Assembly (NCBI RefSeq): GCF_033958435.1
Contig: NC_134152.1
Location: 22,356,001 to 22,420,000 of the forward strand
Direction: 5' to 3'
DNA from: Carettochelys insculpta
Taxonomy: Eukaryota > Chordata > Testudines > Carettochelyidae
Length of the DNA stretch: 64,000 bases
This document shows positions 33,340 through 46,700 of this stretch, piece after piece (position 1 is the first letter of the stretch; every line of letters starts with the position of its first letter). The notes below the pieces were generated by a model. It was not told where the DNA came from and did not search any database. It saw only the letters and a program-made list of their open reading frames with translations. A program made the translations under genes and the position numbers.

Positions 33340-33720
33340 GCTTGTTTTTCCTGCATCATCAGCATCATCAGCATCAACAACAACAACCACCATGGGCTCA
33401 GCGCCTGTTGGTGTCTGATGCCTCTCTCACTGTTTGCTTCCATCTTTCCCTGTCCAGTGTGAAGTTGACTTAATTTCTGTAGACTAGCTCTACACCAATC
33501 TACTATATCATCTACCCATTCTCTGTGGGGTCTGCCTCTCCTACTCAAACCGTCCACTATGCCAAATACCAGGGTCTTGATTTTTTGTTCATTATTCATT
33601 CTGCAAATATGCCCGAATAGCTGTAACTTCCATTGCATGACCTTCTGCAGTAGGTTGTCTTTCGGCTGTATCTTCCTATCTAATTCCTCATTGGTGACCT
33701 TCTGCATCCATCCCATTCTC
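33340..33720 (-). pseudogene. 3' end of a LINE open reading frame
   Basis: Minus-strand translation has WKLQLFGHICRMNNEQKI, then RRGRPHREWVDDI, the typical C-terminal segment of several non-LTR retrotransposon polyproteins. A second partial copy is at 35690-35840. The clade is not assigned. Confidence 0.6.
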
Positions 33721-33950
33721 AGGAACTTTATAACAACTCCTCTTGAATGCTAATATTCTTCTGTCCTACACATCTCTTTTCCGTCCCTATATATACACAT
33801 CTTTCCATTATGTTAGCTAACAATGCTCTATTTCCATCTTGGCGGAGATAGCCCAGGAAATGTCTCTTGTCTGATACAAACCTGCTTTTTCACTTCTGCT
33901 GGTGACTTGTATTTTGATACAGACATGAAGGACATATTATCAATAAATAT

Positions 33951-34294
33951 GAGGGATGTATGGTTAAATTCTAAGTTTAACCAGTTAGTGGATTAAATGG
34001 GATGTGAGTGGGTAGTGACCCATGGATGAGTACTGCCCCAACCAGGCTGGAGCATTGCTACCCACAGCATGTTCTGGGTCTGGACCAGGGCTGCTCTGGA
34101 CATGGTGGAGTGCCCCTGCCTGCAGTCCTCATTGGCCGGATCTGCCTTAGATGAGGGCTGCTCCAGTTGAGCTGGAGGGCCTGCCGCCCACAGCAGGCCC
34201 CAAGAGGGGCTATTCCAGCGCTCATCAGTTAACCATAACTGGGTACACCTCATCCATTAGTGTGAAACTTACCAGTTAACCGTTAATATCCCTA
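33951..34294. mobile_element. hAT-like MITE
   Basis: Ends gagggatg and atccctag are inverted, with ttaaccagtt and its inverse further in. The flanks ataaatat and gtaaatat match at 7 of 8. Confidence 0.6.
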
Positions 34295-34559
34295 GTAAAT
34301 ATACACATAATTCCCCACCTAGTATCTATACACACTTTGCAGAATGATTTTAATGTCTGTTGTGACCTGGGCTTTCTTTTAAAACTTCACATGAATATAT
34401 GTACCAGAACCAGGACATTTCAGCTGGCATTAACAAATTCTTGACTGATGCACTTAAATTCACATTTTATTATAAATGAAATGACAACTGGATTTGTTTT
34501 TAAATGTAAAACCACTTACCAGTGGCACGACTAATTTCTATTTTTTTATGCACCTACAG

Positions 34560-34716
34560 TCTATTCTAAGAAATGTTTGCAAGTGAAAGGGTTGAGGCAA
34601 TCTCTGTAATGGGACATAAAAGGCCCCATGAATATAATGAAGAAGAGGAAGAATCCCAGAAAACTAGAAAGAAAAGGAAAGTAGACGACACTGGTCAAAA
34701 ACAGCACAAACATAAG
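34560..34716 (+). CDS. REXO5: REXO5 exon with start codon
   Basis: The acceptor is probably cctacag at 34559. ATGs in one frame lie at 34573 and 34609. The second has G at -3 and +4 and gives [15 protein letters not shown], so it is preferred; the first has G at -3 but T at +4. A basic [10 protein letters not shown] stretch may be a nuclear signal. The donor is gtaatt. Confidence 0.8.
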
Positions 34717-37700
34717 GTAATTGGTGGGATCAGTAATTTGTTCTATTACACATGTATGTAGGTAGAGTATCATATATATCTGTATTATTTCTTGATTTTT
34801 AGTTGATGAGCATCTCCTTCTGAAGAGGTATATTTGCCAGTCTGTGCTATTATATATTCCATAGTATACATCTCTCTGCACAGACCGTTTTTTACAATTT
34901 CTAGTTCATCGGGTCTAATTCCTCTCCACGTTCCTGGTTTCTCTCAGGTTGAGCTTGCAAATGAGACCTTTGAAAGAGTCTGGGGAGGAAGGATAAGAAG
35001 ATTTAAGAATTTAGAGAAAAAAGCACACTGGTCTCCTCTCCCCTTTAATAAGAACCTGTTTCTGTTCAAGAGAAGCATCCCTTCTCTCCGTAAGCTGTTG
35101 CATGTTCTTTTATTGTCTCAAATAGCTGCTTTAGGTGGCCTCGTCAACAGGCTCAGTTTGAAAAAAACCCAGGAGTAGCCCAGTCTAGCCAAGGCCCAGC
35201 CCAGCCTGCCTCCAAAACTCTTCTCAGTATCGGTCAGTCAGTCAGATTTCCATCACTCAGTCTGTTACAACACATGCCAGATCTGTGGAAAGTTTGAATT
35301 CCACGTTTTTCAGGGAGATTTATAATTTTCCCACATCTCTGCCAGCTGAGAAATAACGCAGCCATTCAATGGGTTTTTGAAGAGGGTTGAGGGTTAGAAT
35401 TGTAAAACAGTGGATGTAGATGGCTAGTTGTTTGAAATGATTATTTTAATGCTGCTGAGATTTTATTGTCTTACTCATTTCTTATTAAGACACCTAGAGC
35501 ACTGTGTAGGTATTCTATTAGTAATAGTAGTAGTAAGAATTAACTAAAAGAATAATAATTAAGTATGTGTTGTATATTATTGTAGGTGTAAATTCTGTTT
35601 CTGCTGCAAAACCTGGAAAACTCAAATGTCCGCTTTCAAATCTTGTGTTAGGAAATAATTTTTAAAGAAAATGTTGGAAAAAGAAACATCATCACCAATA
35701 ACTGTGGGCTCAGCGCCCACTGGTGTCTGATGCCTCTCTCACTATTTCCTTCCATCTTTCCCTATCCAGTGCAGAGAGGCTTAGTTTCTGTAGACTAGCT
35801 CCGAACCAATCCAATCTACTACATCATTTATCCATTCTTAAAAAAAAAAAAAAAGAAACATGGCCCCCACCAAAAAATTATATGCTCTCTAAAGAAAAAT
35901 ATATCTTAGAGCAGCATTGCATCAGATTACACCAGTGAATTTATATTTCATGGAACATACTGCAAGGTCATACAACACAAATCAGCTCAAAGCAGTAATG
36001 GCACATATGGCCCCTTTTTGTCTCAAGAGATGGTGGCTAGCAGTGGCGGTGAAGATCTGTGGGCAGCATTTTAGTCTGCAGCTTCTCTCATCAGAGTTAA
36101 AATTAGTGTAATATTCACTCTGGGGAAATTAAAGTACATCAAACTTTTGAGCTGAGTCTTATTTGTACCTTATTAGAGACTGAAGTGTCTAAACACTTGC
36201 TAGTTGCCAGGTAGCCTTTGTTAATGGAAACTACTCCTGGCCGATTTTGTAGCTCTTTCATCAGGGTTCATTAAAAGTGCCATTGCATGTTTGTCCAACA
36301 TAGCTTGATAGAGGAGAAATTATTATGAGCTGTGTTGTTTAAGAATAACTTTAATCAAAATACTTGCACCAAAAATATTGGGACCTTGTTTTAGACTTTT
36401 CTTCCCTGTTTTTAAATGGCTTTAATATGCGCAATAGATCAATTTTCTATTAGCAGATTATGAAATATAATTTAGCAAGGGCCATGTTAATGTAATGAGA
36501 GAAGCCCTAACTGTACATACATTTTCTCACATGGCATTTTGTGTCATGACTCATAAGGTCGTGACTCAGTCACAATGTGTCAGAATTGCACCCACTATAT
36601 ATGGCAGGGAAAATAATTTCAGTATTTTGGTCACACTACATATGATGAAATAAGGTCCCATCTGGAAACTGCTGATCTCTCCACTATCACTGAAGTGTTG
36701 TGGGTTGGGTGGTGGTGGTGGTGGTGGGGGAATATGAAGGTGGTCTCACAACACCGCCTTTATTTGGATCCATATGCTCTATTTTCCTTGTGTTGTATGC
36801 GTGTGTGGCAGTTCAGTAGTTATCCACAGCCTGACTATTGTTCACCATCCCTATTCATAGCTACTTGTCTCTTCAGTATGCTGCAGTTCCATGGATCTCT
36901 CTTTTGTTTTAGCAACTGTAGACAGAGCACCTTTCCCCTAGCAGAGTATAATGTAGAGTATCTCATAAAATTGCAATGGATGATGCGCTCTCCACTGCAA
37001 CTGGCTGTATCCCCTACAGCCATCCCAAAAACTTTTTTTGCTCCATTCTAAGAGACTCCATGAACTGCTAAACTGAATTTTGCATGTTGAGTCTTCCTTT
37101 GTGACACCAATAAAATGATCTCTGTGACTTTTCTGCTGCTGTTTTCCTTTGATTGTGCTGTTGTTTCTGCAAGCAGACAGCTAACCCATCTGGCCAGAAT
37201 TGATAGGATAGTGTAAAGTGAGTAGAAAGGTTCGGGCAGGTTTACTACATTGGTTTAAATGGACACAACTCTGCTGATGGCAATTTGAAGTGTGCCATGA
37301 GGGCAGAATACCACAACTGAATTAACTAGACTGTGAACTTTGTTGAGCAGGGAAAGTTTATTATTGTCTATTTAGCCAGAGCTAGCCAGCAGAATCCTTG
37401 ACTGGCGCACATAAGCTACAATTATATAAATGGCAATGAAATAATAATACCATTTGATTGGAAAGGAGAATGTTGCCTAATAATTTAGGGAGACCAAGCC
37501 ATAGGAAATAGTGTTTTAAATGTTTGTAAATGTATCACCCAAGTAACATTAAGATGCTCTTTTGCAAGGCGATCCCCTTAATTTTTCCACCAAACCCCTG
37601 TATTATTTTTTTAGTAGGATGTGGAAACATTTCTTTGCTTGCACTCACTTGTTATAGGAGAAGAAATCTCACTTGTCAGCTGAGTTGTTTGGTGAGGAGT

Positions 37701-40700
37701 GTGAACTCAGCCATGAACAGGTGTACGAGTTCCTAAAGTATGCAGCTTTGGGGAAACGCCACAATGCAACTCAACCCAGGTATAGTACCTGTTTATATTC
37801 TGGACACAGTTACATCCCGAGTTACTGTCTATATGTTAACCTACCTACAGACACATAAGTAGGGCCCTACAAACTTATGGCCATGAAAAACCTGTCACAG
37901 ACTGTGAAATGTGGTCTTCCCCTGTGAAAATTGGTCTTTTCTGTGTTCTTACTATACAGATTTCATGGGAGTAAAACAGCAATTCTCAAATTGGAAGCGG
38001 GGGGCCCTGACCCTAAAGGGAGTTGCAGGAAGGTCACAAGGTTATTTTAGAAGGTCATGATATTGCCACCTGTACTTCTGCACTGCCTTCAGAGCTGGGC
38101 AGTATACAGTACCATGCCACCCTTACCTCTGTGCTCTGCCTTCACAGCTGGGCTCCCAGTCAGCAGCTGCAACTCTTCAGCTGCTCAGCTCTGAAGTCAG
38201 TGCCACTGTCAGTCACAGTGCAGAAGTAAGAGTAGCAGTACCACAAGCCCCCAGCATAATAACCTTGCAACCCCCCCATTAGTTTTGAACTGAAGACCCC
38301 TATAATGACAACACTGGGAAATTTCAGATTTAAATAGCTGAAATCATGACATTTACCATTTTAAAAAAATCCTCTGACCATGACATTGATCAGAATGGAC
38401 AGGCTGATTCCTACACATAAGTACTATTTTAAATATCTTCTGATTATTTTTTGCAACACTGTCACCATATTGTCCATTTATTATGTAGAGGAGTCATAGC
38501 TAGATTTTGATTCTGTGTACTCATTTTGATGAGCATGTAAATGAGATAGGTTATACAGGTGAATATAGTAAAATTCAGAGCTCTCTTTCTCATGTCCTAT
38601 GCATTGTTCACATGATCATATGCTTGTAAGGACCAATATGTAAGATAAAGGGCTGGATTCTGTTCTTATTGAAGTTAGTGGGAGCTTTGATTTCAATAAG
38701 AGCTTTGATAGTGACAACTATCAGAGGTGTAGCCATGTTATTCTGTATCTGCAAAACAACAAGAAGTCCTGTGGCACCTTATAAACTAACAGATTTTTTG
38801 TAGCATAAGTTACATTGCATCTGATGAAGTGGGTCTTATCCCACAAAAGCTTATGCTCCGGTAAATCTGTTAGTCTATAAGGTGTCATAGGACTCCTTAT
38901 TGTCTTTGCTAGTCGTTTACATGGGAACAAAATTGGTCTGCTGTTTGTTTAATTGTAAAGTATTAATAACTGTATTGCTTTGATTTCTAATGCAGCTGGT
39001 GCCATATTTATCACCAAAGACACCTGGCAAGGGTTGTGGTTATTGTTCTGCAGGAAGTGAGCCAGCTCTATTTCTACAGGTTCTATTTGCAGTTCAAACA
39101 TCTCAGAAAAGCATTTCAACATGTAAGTCCCCAAATGGTGCTTCTGCCAATTAAGCTTTTTCAGCCAACAGTCCCCAGAGGTTCAACTGCTACAGTGTAA
39201 TTATTCTCCACCCAAGAGGAAGAGAAAATCTCTGAATCCTTAGGGGCAACATGAGAGAACCCCTCCTTTCCAGCTGCTATGAGCCCCGGACAAAGGGCTA
39301 AGCTGTGAGATTAGAAGCAAAGTGGTTAAAAATGTGCATTTTTTGAAATCATAAAATGTGAACTACAATACATCATTTCCACACTATATGCATAATATTT
39401 TCTCCATCTTCAAGAGGGTGAGGCTATTATAAATGTATCTCAGTAGATGTCTGGCTTACTTTCAGTATAGGGTGACCACGTTGTCCTATGGCAAATATGG
39501 AACACGGGCCTCCAGGGATGAGGGGGCTGCTGTTCCATGTCAGGGCTTTTCAGTGATAGGGGCAGCTGCCCTGCAGTGAGACAGCAGGGATGGAAGCTTT
39601 GCATTCTCCTGGTGAGGGGGAGTGGAGGCTGGAGGCTCCAAAATCTCCCAGCAGTGGGGTGTCAGGGAATGAAGAGGCTGCCTCAGGCCTCCGTGGGGTG
39701 CATGGGAATGGTTCAGTCACTCAGCAGAGGAGCTCCCTGGAAGCAGGGGGCCAGGGAGTAGGATCTCCACAAAAACTGTGACAATTAGCCCATTTTCTCA
39801 AAAAAGTTGAGACACCTGTGAGACAGCATAAATAAGGGGCTGTCCTGGGAAAAATGGGACAGATGGTCACTTTACTTCAGCAGTATAAATTGGTGGAGAT
39901 TCACTATGTTTTACAGGAACAATTACGTCTGTTCCATGAAGAGATTATTTCTGAAGCAGGATGTAATAAAGTTTTTTTACTTTGTCCACCTATATTTTCT
40001 CCCCTTTATGTCTTACTTATTTGAACAGTGTGCTTTGAGTCAGTAAAATTGTAGGAGATTCTCCCTTAGCTGCAGCAAACACGTTTCTACTTTAGAGCAG
40101 TTTTCTAACTTTCCAGGAAACAGGAATTAGCAGTTCTGCTTCTGCCAACAAAGATGTTGCAGTGAGCCTTGACTGTGTCTAGAAAGCCAACGCTATAATA
40201 TGATAACTGAGTAGCTGCAATAAAATCCTGTAGTATTGAGCTAGAATCTTGGTGATGTTTCCTTGAAAATGGAGAAAAGCTGAGAAATAAGCAACTAATG
40301 AGACAGCAGAAAGAGGTGGTCCAACTGGAATAAGAGTGGAAACTTGTGAAAGGAGGATAAGGGGAGATCAGGCAGCTGCAAAGCTATTTATGATTATATT
40401 TTTTTATTAAAGGTCACATCAGTTTCCACTGCTGCTTGTTCATTAACTGCTGTTGTTGTAACAATTAACAGCATTTTATTTAAGAATATGCAGTGCAGAC
40501 TGTGTGTTTATGCAGAGTTGCTGGTGCATCACTTGAGAACCTGCTCATAACCCACTGCTCCCCTCCCGAGAAGTTATTTGCTAATCGTATTCACGTTAAC
40601 ACGAAAAATTACATTGACCCACTGATGACACCTCAGGCTCTAACTTAAGTTTATCCTGTCTACATTGCCTCCTTTGACTGCAGTGGAATTACAGTACGGG

Positions 40701-43700
40701 CAAATCTGGCTGTGGGTGGGGGGATAAAGTATGACAATGTTTGTAGCAGTAGGAGGACTGGTCTTTACTTCTTAATTTAATTTTGAAATAATTTACTTTT
40801 GTTTGTGCAGAAAAATCATTTCACGTGTTTTCCTTTCTGGTCTTTAACAGAGATTCAGTTTACCACCTACCTCAGCTAATTTTATAGATAGCATGTGTGG
40901 AGAAGGAATAAGCATGAAACAACAGAACAGCAATCAAGGTACCATGCTTTGCACTGTCAATGTCAACAATGATTTACCCATTTCAGAGGGTGTTTTGAAT
41001 CTGTTTACATGACACAATCAGTTTAAAACAAAATCTTCTTCATGCAGGATTAAAGGATACAACTGATTACTGGTTCAACTCTGAAGTAAATGTCTCTGGC
41101 TAATTGCTATTAGTCCTGTTTGTAAAAGAGACAATAAAGATGCAAAATTTTCTCTTGCAAGGCTGTTATAAGCATTTGCACTATCAGTCTAAAATGTATT
41201 TGATAAGAGTTGCAGATTGAAAATAGATTCAGGCTCATTAGGTATTAATTTCTTGACTTATGTGTTAGCCTCAGTAATAATACTTTGTTATGTTGAACAG
41301 TGAATTTTAAGCATGTTGATAGCTGACTTCTTTGTTTTCATTCCTTGTGACTTTATGTGTAATGTAAGAGACTCCTTTTGCATTGTTTGCACGCTCAAAA
41401 CTTCACAAAGTCATCAGAAGTCCTCAACACACAGAATACTGAACTGAGTCCTTAACAGCTGACATAGCAGGTTTTACTTTGCAATGTATTAATAGCTAAA
41501 GTTTTCTAAAACATGGACAATAAGCCACAATCACAGATTGGGGTTTCACCTATGTTTTTCTTGAAGCGATACTTTGTGTGACTGCAAACCTAATGGTAGA
41601 AAGAATGGTAACAGAGAGATATCTGGGTTAGTCTGAACAACAAAACAAAGCAGCAGAAATGTAGCACTAACTATTAACAAAATTATTTATTCTGTGATGG
41701 GTTTCACGGGACAGACCCACTTCCTCAGATCAATTTCATTTCCAATACAGACTGACATATATAGTACAGAGGACAAAAAAGAGAAAAGTTGCAATAAAAA
41801 CTGCCAAATCAAATAGGATAGAAGGAAGGGAGTGAGAGGTGGGGGGATGTTAATTGTCCTGTCTGAGATAATTAGGAGCATCCAAAAGGGGAAGCAGTCC
41901 TTGCAATGCCTGAGGTAGTTGATGTCTCTGTTCATACCACGTGTTAATGTGTCGAATTTGAATATGTACTCTAACTCAGAAGTCTCCTGCTCTAATTTGT
42001 TAAAACAAAAAAGGAGGCAAGTAGCACTTTAAGACTAACAAAATAATTTACTAGGTGAACTTCTGTAGGACAGACCCACTTCTTCAGACCATAGCCATAC
42101 CAGAACAGACTCCATATTTAAGGCACAGAGAACCAAAAACAGTAATCAAGGTGGATAAATCAGACAAAAATGATCAAGGTGAGCAAATCAGAGAGTAGAG
42201 GGGTAGAAGTGGGGGGAGGTCATGAATTAGATTAAGCCAAATATGCAAACAAGCCCCAATAGTGACTCAGAAAATTCCCATCCCAGTTCAAACCACGTGT
42301 TAATGTGCCTAATTTGAATATAGAAGACAGTTCAGCAGTCTCCATTTCAAGAGCGGTGTCAAAATTTTTCTTCAGTAACACGCAAACTCTTTGATTTGCT
42401 CACCTTGATCATTTTTTTCTTATTTGTCCACCTTGATTACTGTTTTTGGTTCTCTGTGCCTTAAATATTGAGTCTGTTCTGGTATGGCTATGGTCTGAAG
42501 AAGTGGGTCTGTCCCACGAAAGCTCACCTGGGCCGTGTCTACACGTGCCCCAAACTTCGAAATGGCCACGCAAATGGCCATTTCGAAGTTTACTAATGAA
42601 GCGCTGAAATATGGGAATAAGGGGACTTCGAAGTCCTTTCGAAAAGGAGCCCCGTCTGGACGAGATGCACGGCGGCAAGCCACGTCAATTTCAAAGTGCC
42701 ACTGCCGCCCGCATGCTAATGAAGCGCTGAATATGCATTTCAGCGCTTCATTAGTAAACTTCGAACTGGCCATTTGCTTGGCCATTTCGAAGTTTGGGGC
42801 ACGTGTAGACGTAGCCCTAATGAATTATTTTGTTAGTCTTTAAAGTGGTACTTGGCTGCTTTTTTGTTTTGATAGAATATAGACTAGCATGGCTCCCTCT
42901 CTGTTACTGCTCTAATCTCTTGTTAAATTCTCTGTGATGTGGGGCGCACATTCTCAGGTCTTTAACAGAATGGCCCACTCTATTGAAGTGTTCATGGACA
43001 GGCTTATGGGTATTGAGTTTTTTGATGTCTGCTCTGTATCCATTTAATTTTTGGCCAAGGTTTCAATCGCCTCTGCTCTGATCCTACTGACAGACACCGA
43101 AAACTACAAGACCTCTACCAAGCATTCATAAAACTGAATTACCCAGCGGGAGAAGTAAAAAATCAAATTGACAGGGCCAAACAAATACCCAGAAACCAGC
43201 TACTTCAAGATAAGCCCAAGAAGATCAACAACAGAACACCACTTGTCATCACGTATAGTCCCCAGCTCAAACCCCTGCAGTGCATCATTAACAATCTACA
43301 ACTTATTCTGGATCAGGATGCTACACTCCAGAAGGCTCTAGGTGACAGGCCTGTCCTCTCCTATAGACAACCTCCTAACCTGAGAAAGATTCTCACCAGC
43401 AATCACAGCCTATACCACAATAATACGAATCCTGGAACCTTTCCTTGCAACAAACCCCGCTGCCAACTTTGTCCACATATTTTTTCTGGGAATACCATCA
43501 CTGGACCTAACCGTGTTAGTTACAAGATCAAAGGCACATTCTCTTGCAATTCCAGCAACATTATATATGCTATTATGTGCCAACAATGCCCTGAGACCCT
43601 ATGTCATTGGGCAGACTGGGCAAAACCTTTGCCAAAGAATAAATGGACACAGAGCAGACATCAAGATACTTAAAACATATAAGCCTGTCCATGAACACTT

Positions 43701-46700
43701 TAATGGAGTGGGCCATTCTGTTAAAGACCTGAGAATGTGAGTACTGCATCACAGAGAATTTAACAACAGATTAGAGCATGAGACTTCTGAGTTAGAGTAC
43801 ATATTCAAATTCAACACACTAACACGTATGAACAGAGACATCAACTACCTCACTCGTTACTATGACTGCTTCCCTTTGTTTGATGCTCCTAATTATCTCA
43901 GACAGGACAATTAACACCCCCCCACACACCTCTCACTCCATTCCTTCTATCCTATTTGATTTGGCAGTTTTTATTGCAGTTATTTTCTTTTTGGTGGTGT
44001 ACTTATATATATCAGTCTGTATTGGAAATGAAATTGATCTGAAGAAGTGGGTCTGTCCCACAAAAGCTTATCTCCGAATAAATCATTTTGTTAGTCTTCA
44101 AAGTGCTACATTTCTGCTGTTTTGATAGAAAGAATGGTTCAGTCTGGTGATTCAGGGGCTGGACTGGACATCATGAGACCTTGGTTCATATTCTAATTAA
44201 CAAGCTGCTTCTGTGACCTTGGGCAAGTCATTATATGTACCCTGTGCCTCCAGTCCCCATTAAAAGGAGACTAATAGCTCCTTATTTTGTGTGGATCAAA
44301 TCCATTCTGCTTGCGAGTTCAGATTATATAATGACGATGGGTAAAAACAAACACCTTGGTTACACTAGGAAAATACAAGTTCTAACACATCTTTACTATC
44401 ACCTAGTGGAGTGGTCCCCAAGCTGTGCAGTGCATCCTCCTTGGGTGGGGGGCAAAAAGGAACTTCTGGGGCTAATGGGCGGGGCCTGCCCCACAGGGGT
44501 TGGGAAGGGAGCACTGCACTATCACCCTCGGCCCTCCCACATATCTGTTCTTTCTACAGGCCTGCAGTGCCTTCACTCCTTCTCTGGCCCCAATTGTGCT
44601 CAATCCACTAGTGAATGCTGCCACCCCTCTAAGTGGAACACTATAGTGTGAGTCGCAGTAGTTTACCTGCTATTCCAAAATCGTGTACAAAGTTGCTGAC
44701 AGCCTTTAAAATGTAATTGCTTATTATAGGTTCAACTTCTGTCTGTAGCAGAAATATTCCTAAGAATTCAGACCTGCAAAAAGATGCAATCACTCAGAAA
44801 TACGGCGAGGAAAAGCAAGGTCTGACCAGTTATCTTCTAACTTTGGAAGAGATGAGAAAATACGACTATCCTTTAGAAGGTCAGGCCGTATACATTTTGG
44901 TACTAAAATCCCAACCTAATGAGTTTAATTCAATCCATAAATCCCATTGGTTTTCACCGGGAATTTTGATTGCACAAGGAGCGTGGGCTTCTTACCGAAG
45001 TAATCTGGGGCTTTCACTGTCCTTATGTCTGCCTGATGAGTTACAGGAGAGAGACTTCTTTGTCTGATGCTCAGACCTTTTTATGTTTTTTTCTAGGGTC
45101 CCCTGGATGTGGGAATTATGTCCACACACAGTGCGAGAGCCCAAGGACAGACAGCAGCCCCCTGTTTGGGCTGGATTGTGAAATGGTATTAAAAAACATT
45201 GGTCTTCAAGAGGGTTAGGAAATGAGTTACCACTTCCTCTGACTCCAAAAATAAAGCCAGCCACCCTCTGCCTGTTCTAGAGCAGGGGTGAGCAAACTTT
45301 TTATGTTGGGCCCCACTTTTTGTCCCTGCAATTATCCAGGCCCCACCCTCCTCACCTCACCTGTCTAATGTAATCTAAACCAAAAGGAATTTCAGGTAGG
45401 TTAATATAAAAAAACCTCTTTCAGCATATATAAGAAAATAAGTACGTAGATTGTGGAATTGGAAAAAGGCAAATGTAGTGGCCGTGTTTAATAAAGGAAA
45501 GAAGGACAATCCAGGGCACTATAGCCCAATCAGCCTTGCCTCAGTCCCCAGAAAAATCATGGAGGAGATCCTCAAAGTGTCCCTTGTGAAGCACTTGGAA
45601 GAGGGGAAAGTGATCAGGAACAGTCAAAATGGATTCACCAAGGGCAAGTCATACCTGACCAACCTAATTAGCTTCTATGATGATGAGGGGCTCTGTGGAC
45701 ATGGGGAAGTCAATGGACGTGATATACCTTGACTTTAGCAAACCTTTTGATACAGTCTCACAATATTCTTACCTGCAAGTTAGGGAAGTATGGATTGCAT
45801 AATGGACTGTAAGGTGGATAGAAAGCTGGCTGGGCCTAATAGGTAGTGATCAGTGGCTCAAGATCTGGTTGGTAGTTGATTTCAAGTAGAGTGCCCCAAT
45901 AATTGGTTCTAGGGTCAGTTTTGTTCACTGACTTTATCCATGACCTGGTTGAGGGGATGGATTGCACCCTCAGCAAATTTGCAGATAACACGAAGCTAGG
46001 GGGACAGGTAGATATGTTGGGGAGTAGGGATAGGGTCCAGAGTGACCTAGACAAGTCAGAGGATTGAGCAAAAAGAAATCTGATGAGGTTCAGGAATCCC
46101 AAGCCTTGTTACAGGCTAGGGACTGACTGGTTAAGGAGCAGTGCAGCAGAAAAGGACCTGGGGATTACAGTGGATGAGAAGCTGGATATGGTCAACAATG
46201 CGCCCTTGTAGCCAAGAAGGCTAATAGCATATTGGGGTGCATTAGGAAGAGCATTTCCAGCAGATCTAGAGATGTTATTATTCCCCTCTATTCGGCGCTA
46301 GTGAGGCCTCATCTGGAGTATTGTGTCCAGTTCTGGGCCCCCCTCTCTCCCCAGTATAGAAAGGATGTGGATGCATTGGAGAGGGCCCAGCAGAGGGCAA
46401 CAAAAATGATTAAGGGGTTGGAGCACGTGACGTGTGAGGAGAGGCTGAGAGATTTGGGCTTTATTTAGTTTGCAGAAGAGAAGAGTGAGGGGTTATTTGA
46501 CAGCAGCCTTCAACTTCCTGAAGGGGGGCTATAAAGAGGATGGAAAGAGACTGTTCTTAGTTGTGACAGATGGCAGAACAAGGAGCAATGGTCTCAAGTT
46601 ACAGAGCAGGAGGTATAGGTTGGATATTAGGAAAAACTATTTTTCTAGGAGGGCGGTGAAGCACTGGAATGCGTTACCGACAGAGGTGGTGGAATCTCCA

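Larger units (their letters stand above)
41610..44125. mobile_element. Composite inverted pair of Penelope-like elements
   Basis: A minus-strand copy (41610-42003 plus 42908 to about 43062) and a longer plus-strand copy (about 43063-44125) meet head to head. The 13-bp duplication tagaaagaatggt flanks the whole unit exactly (41597-41609, 44126-44138), so it behaves as one insertion. The minus arm is interrupted by a second inverted pair. Confidence 0.85.
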
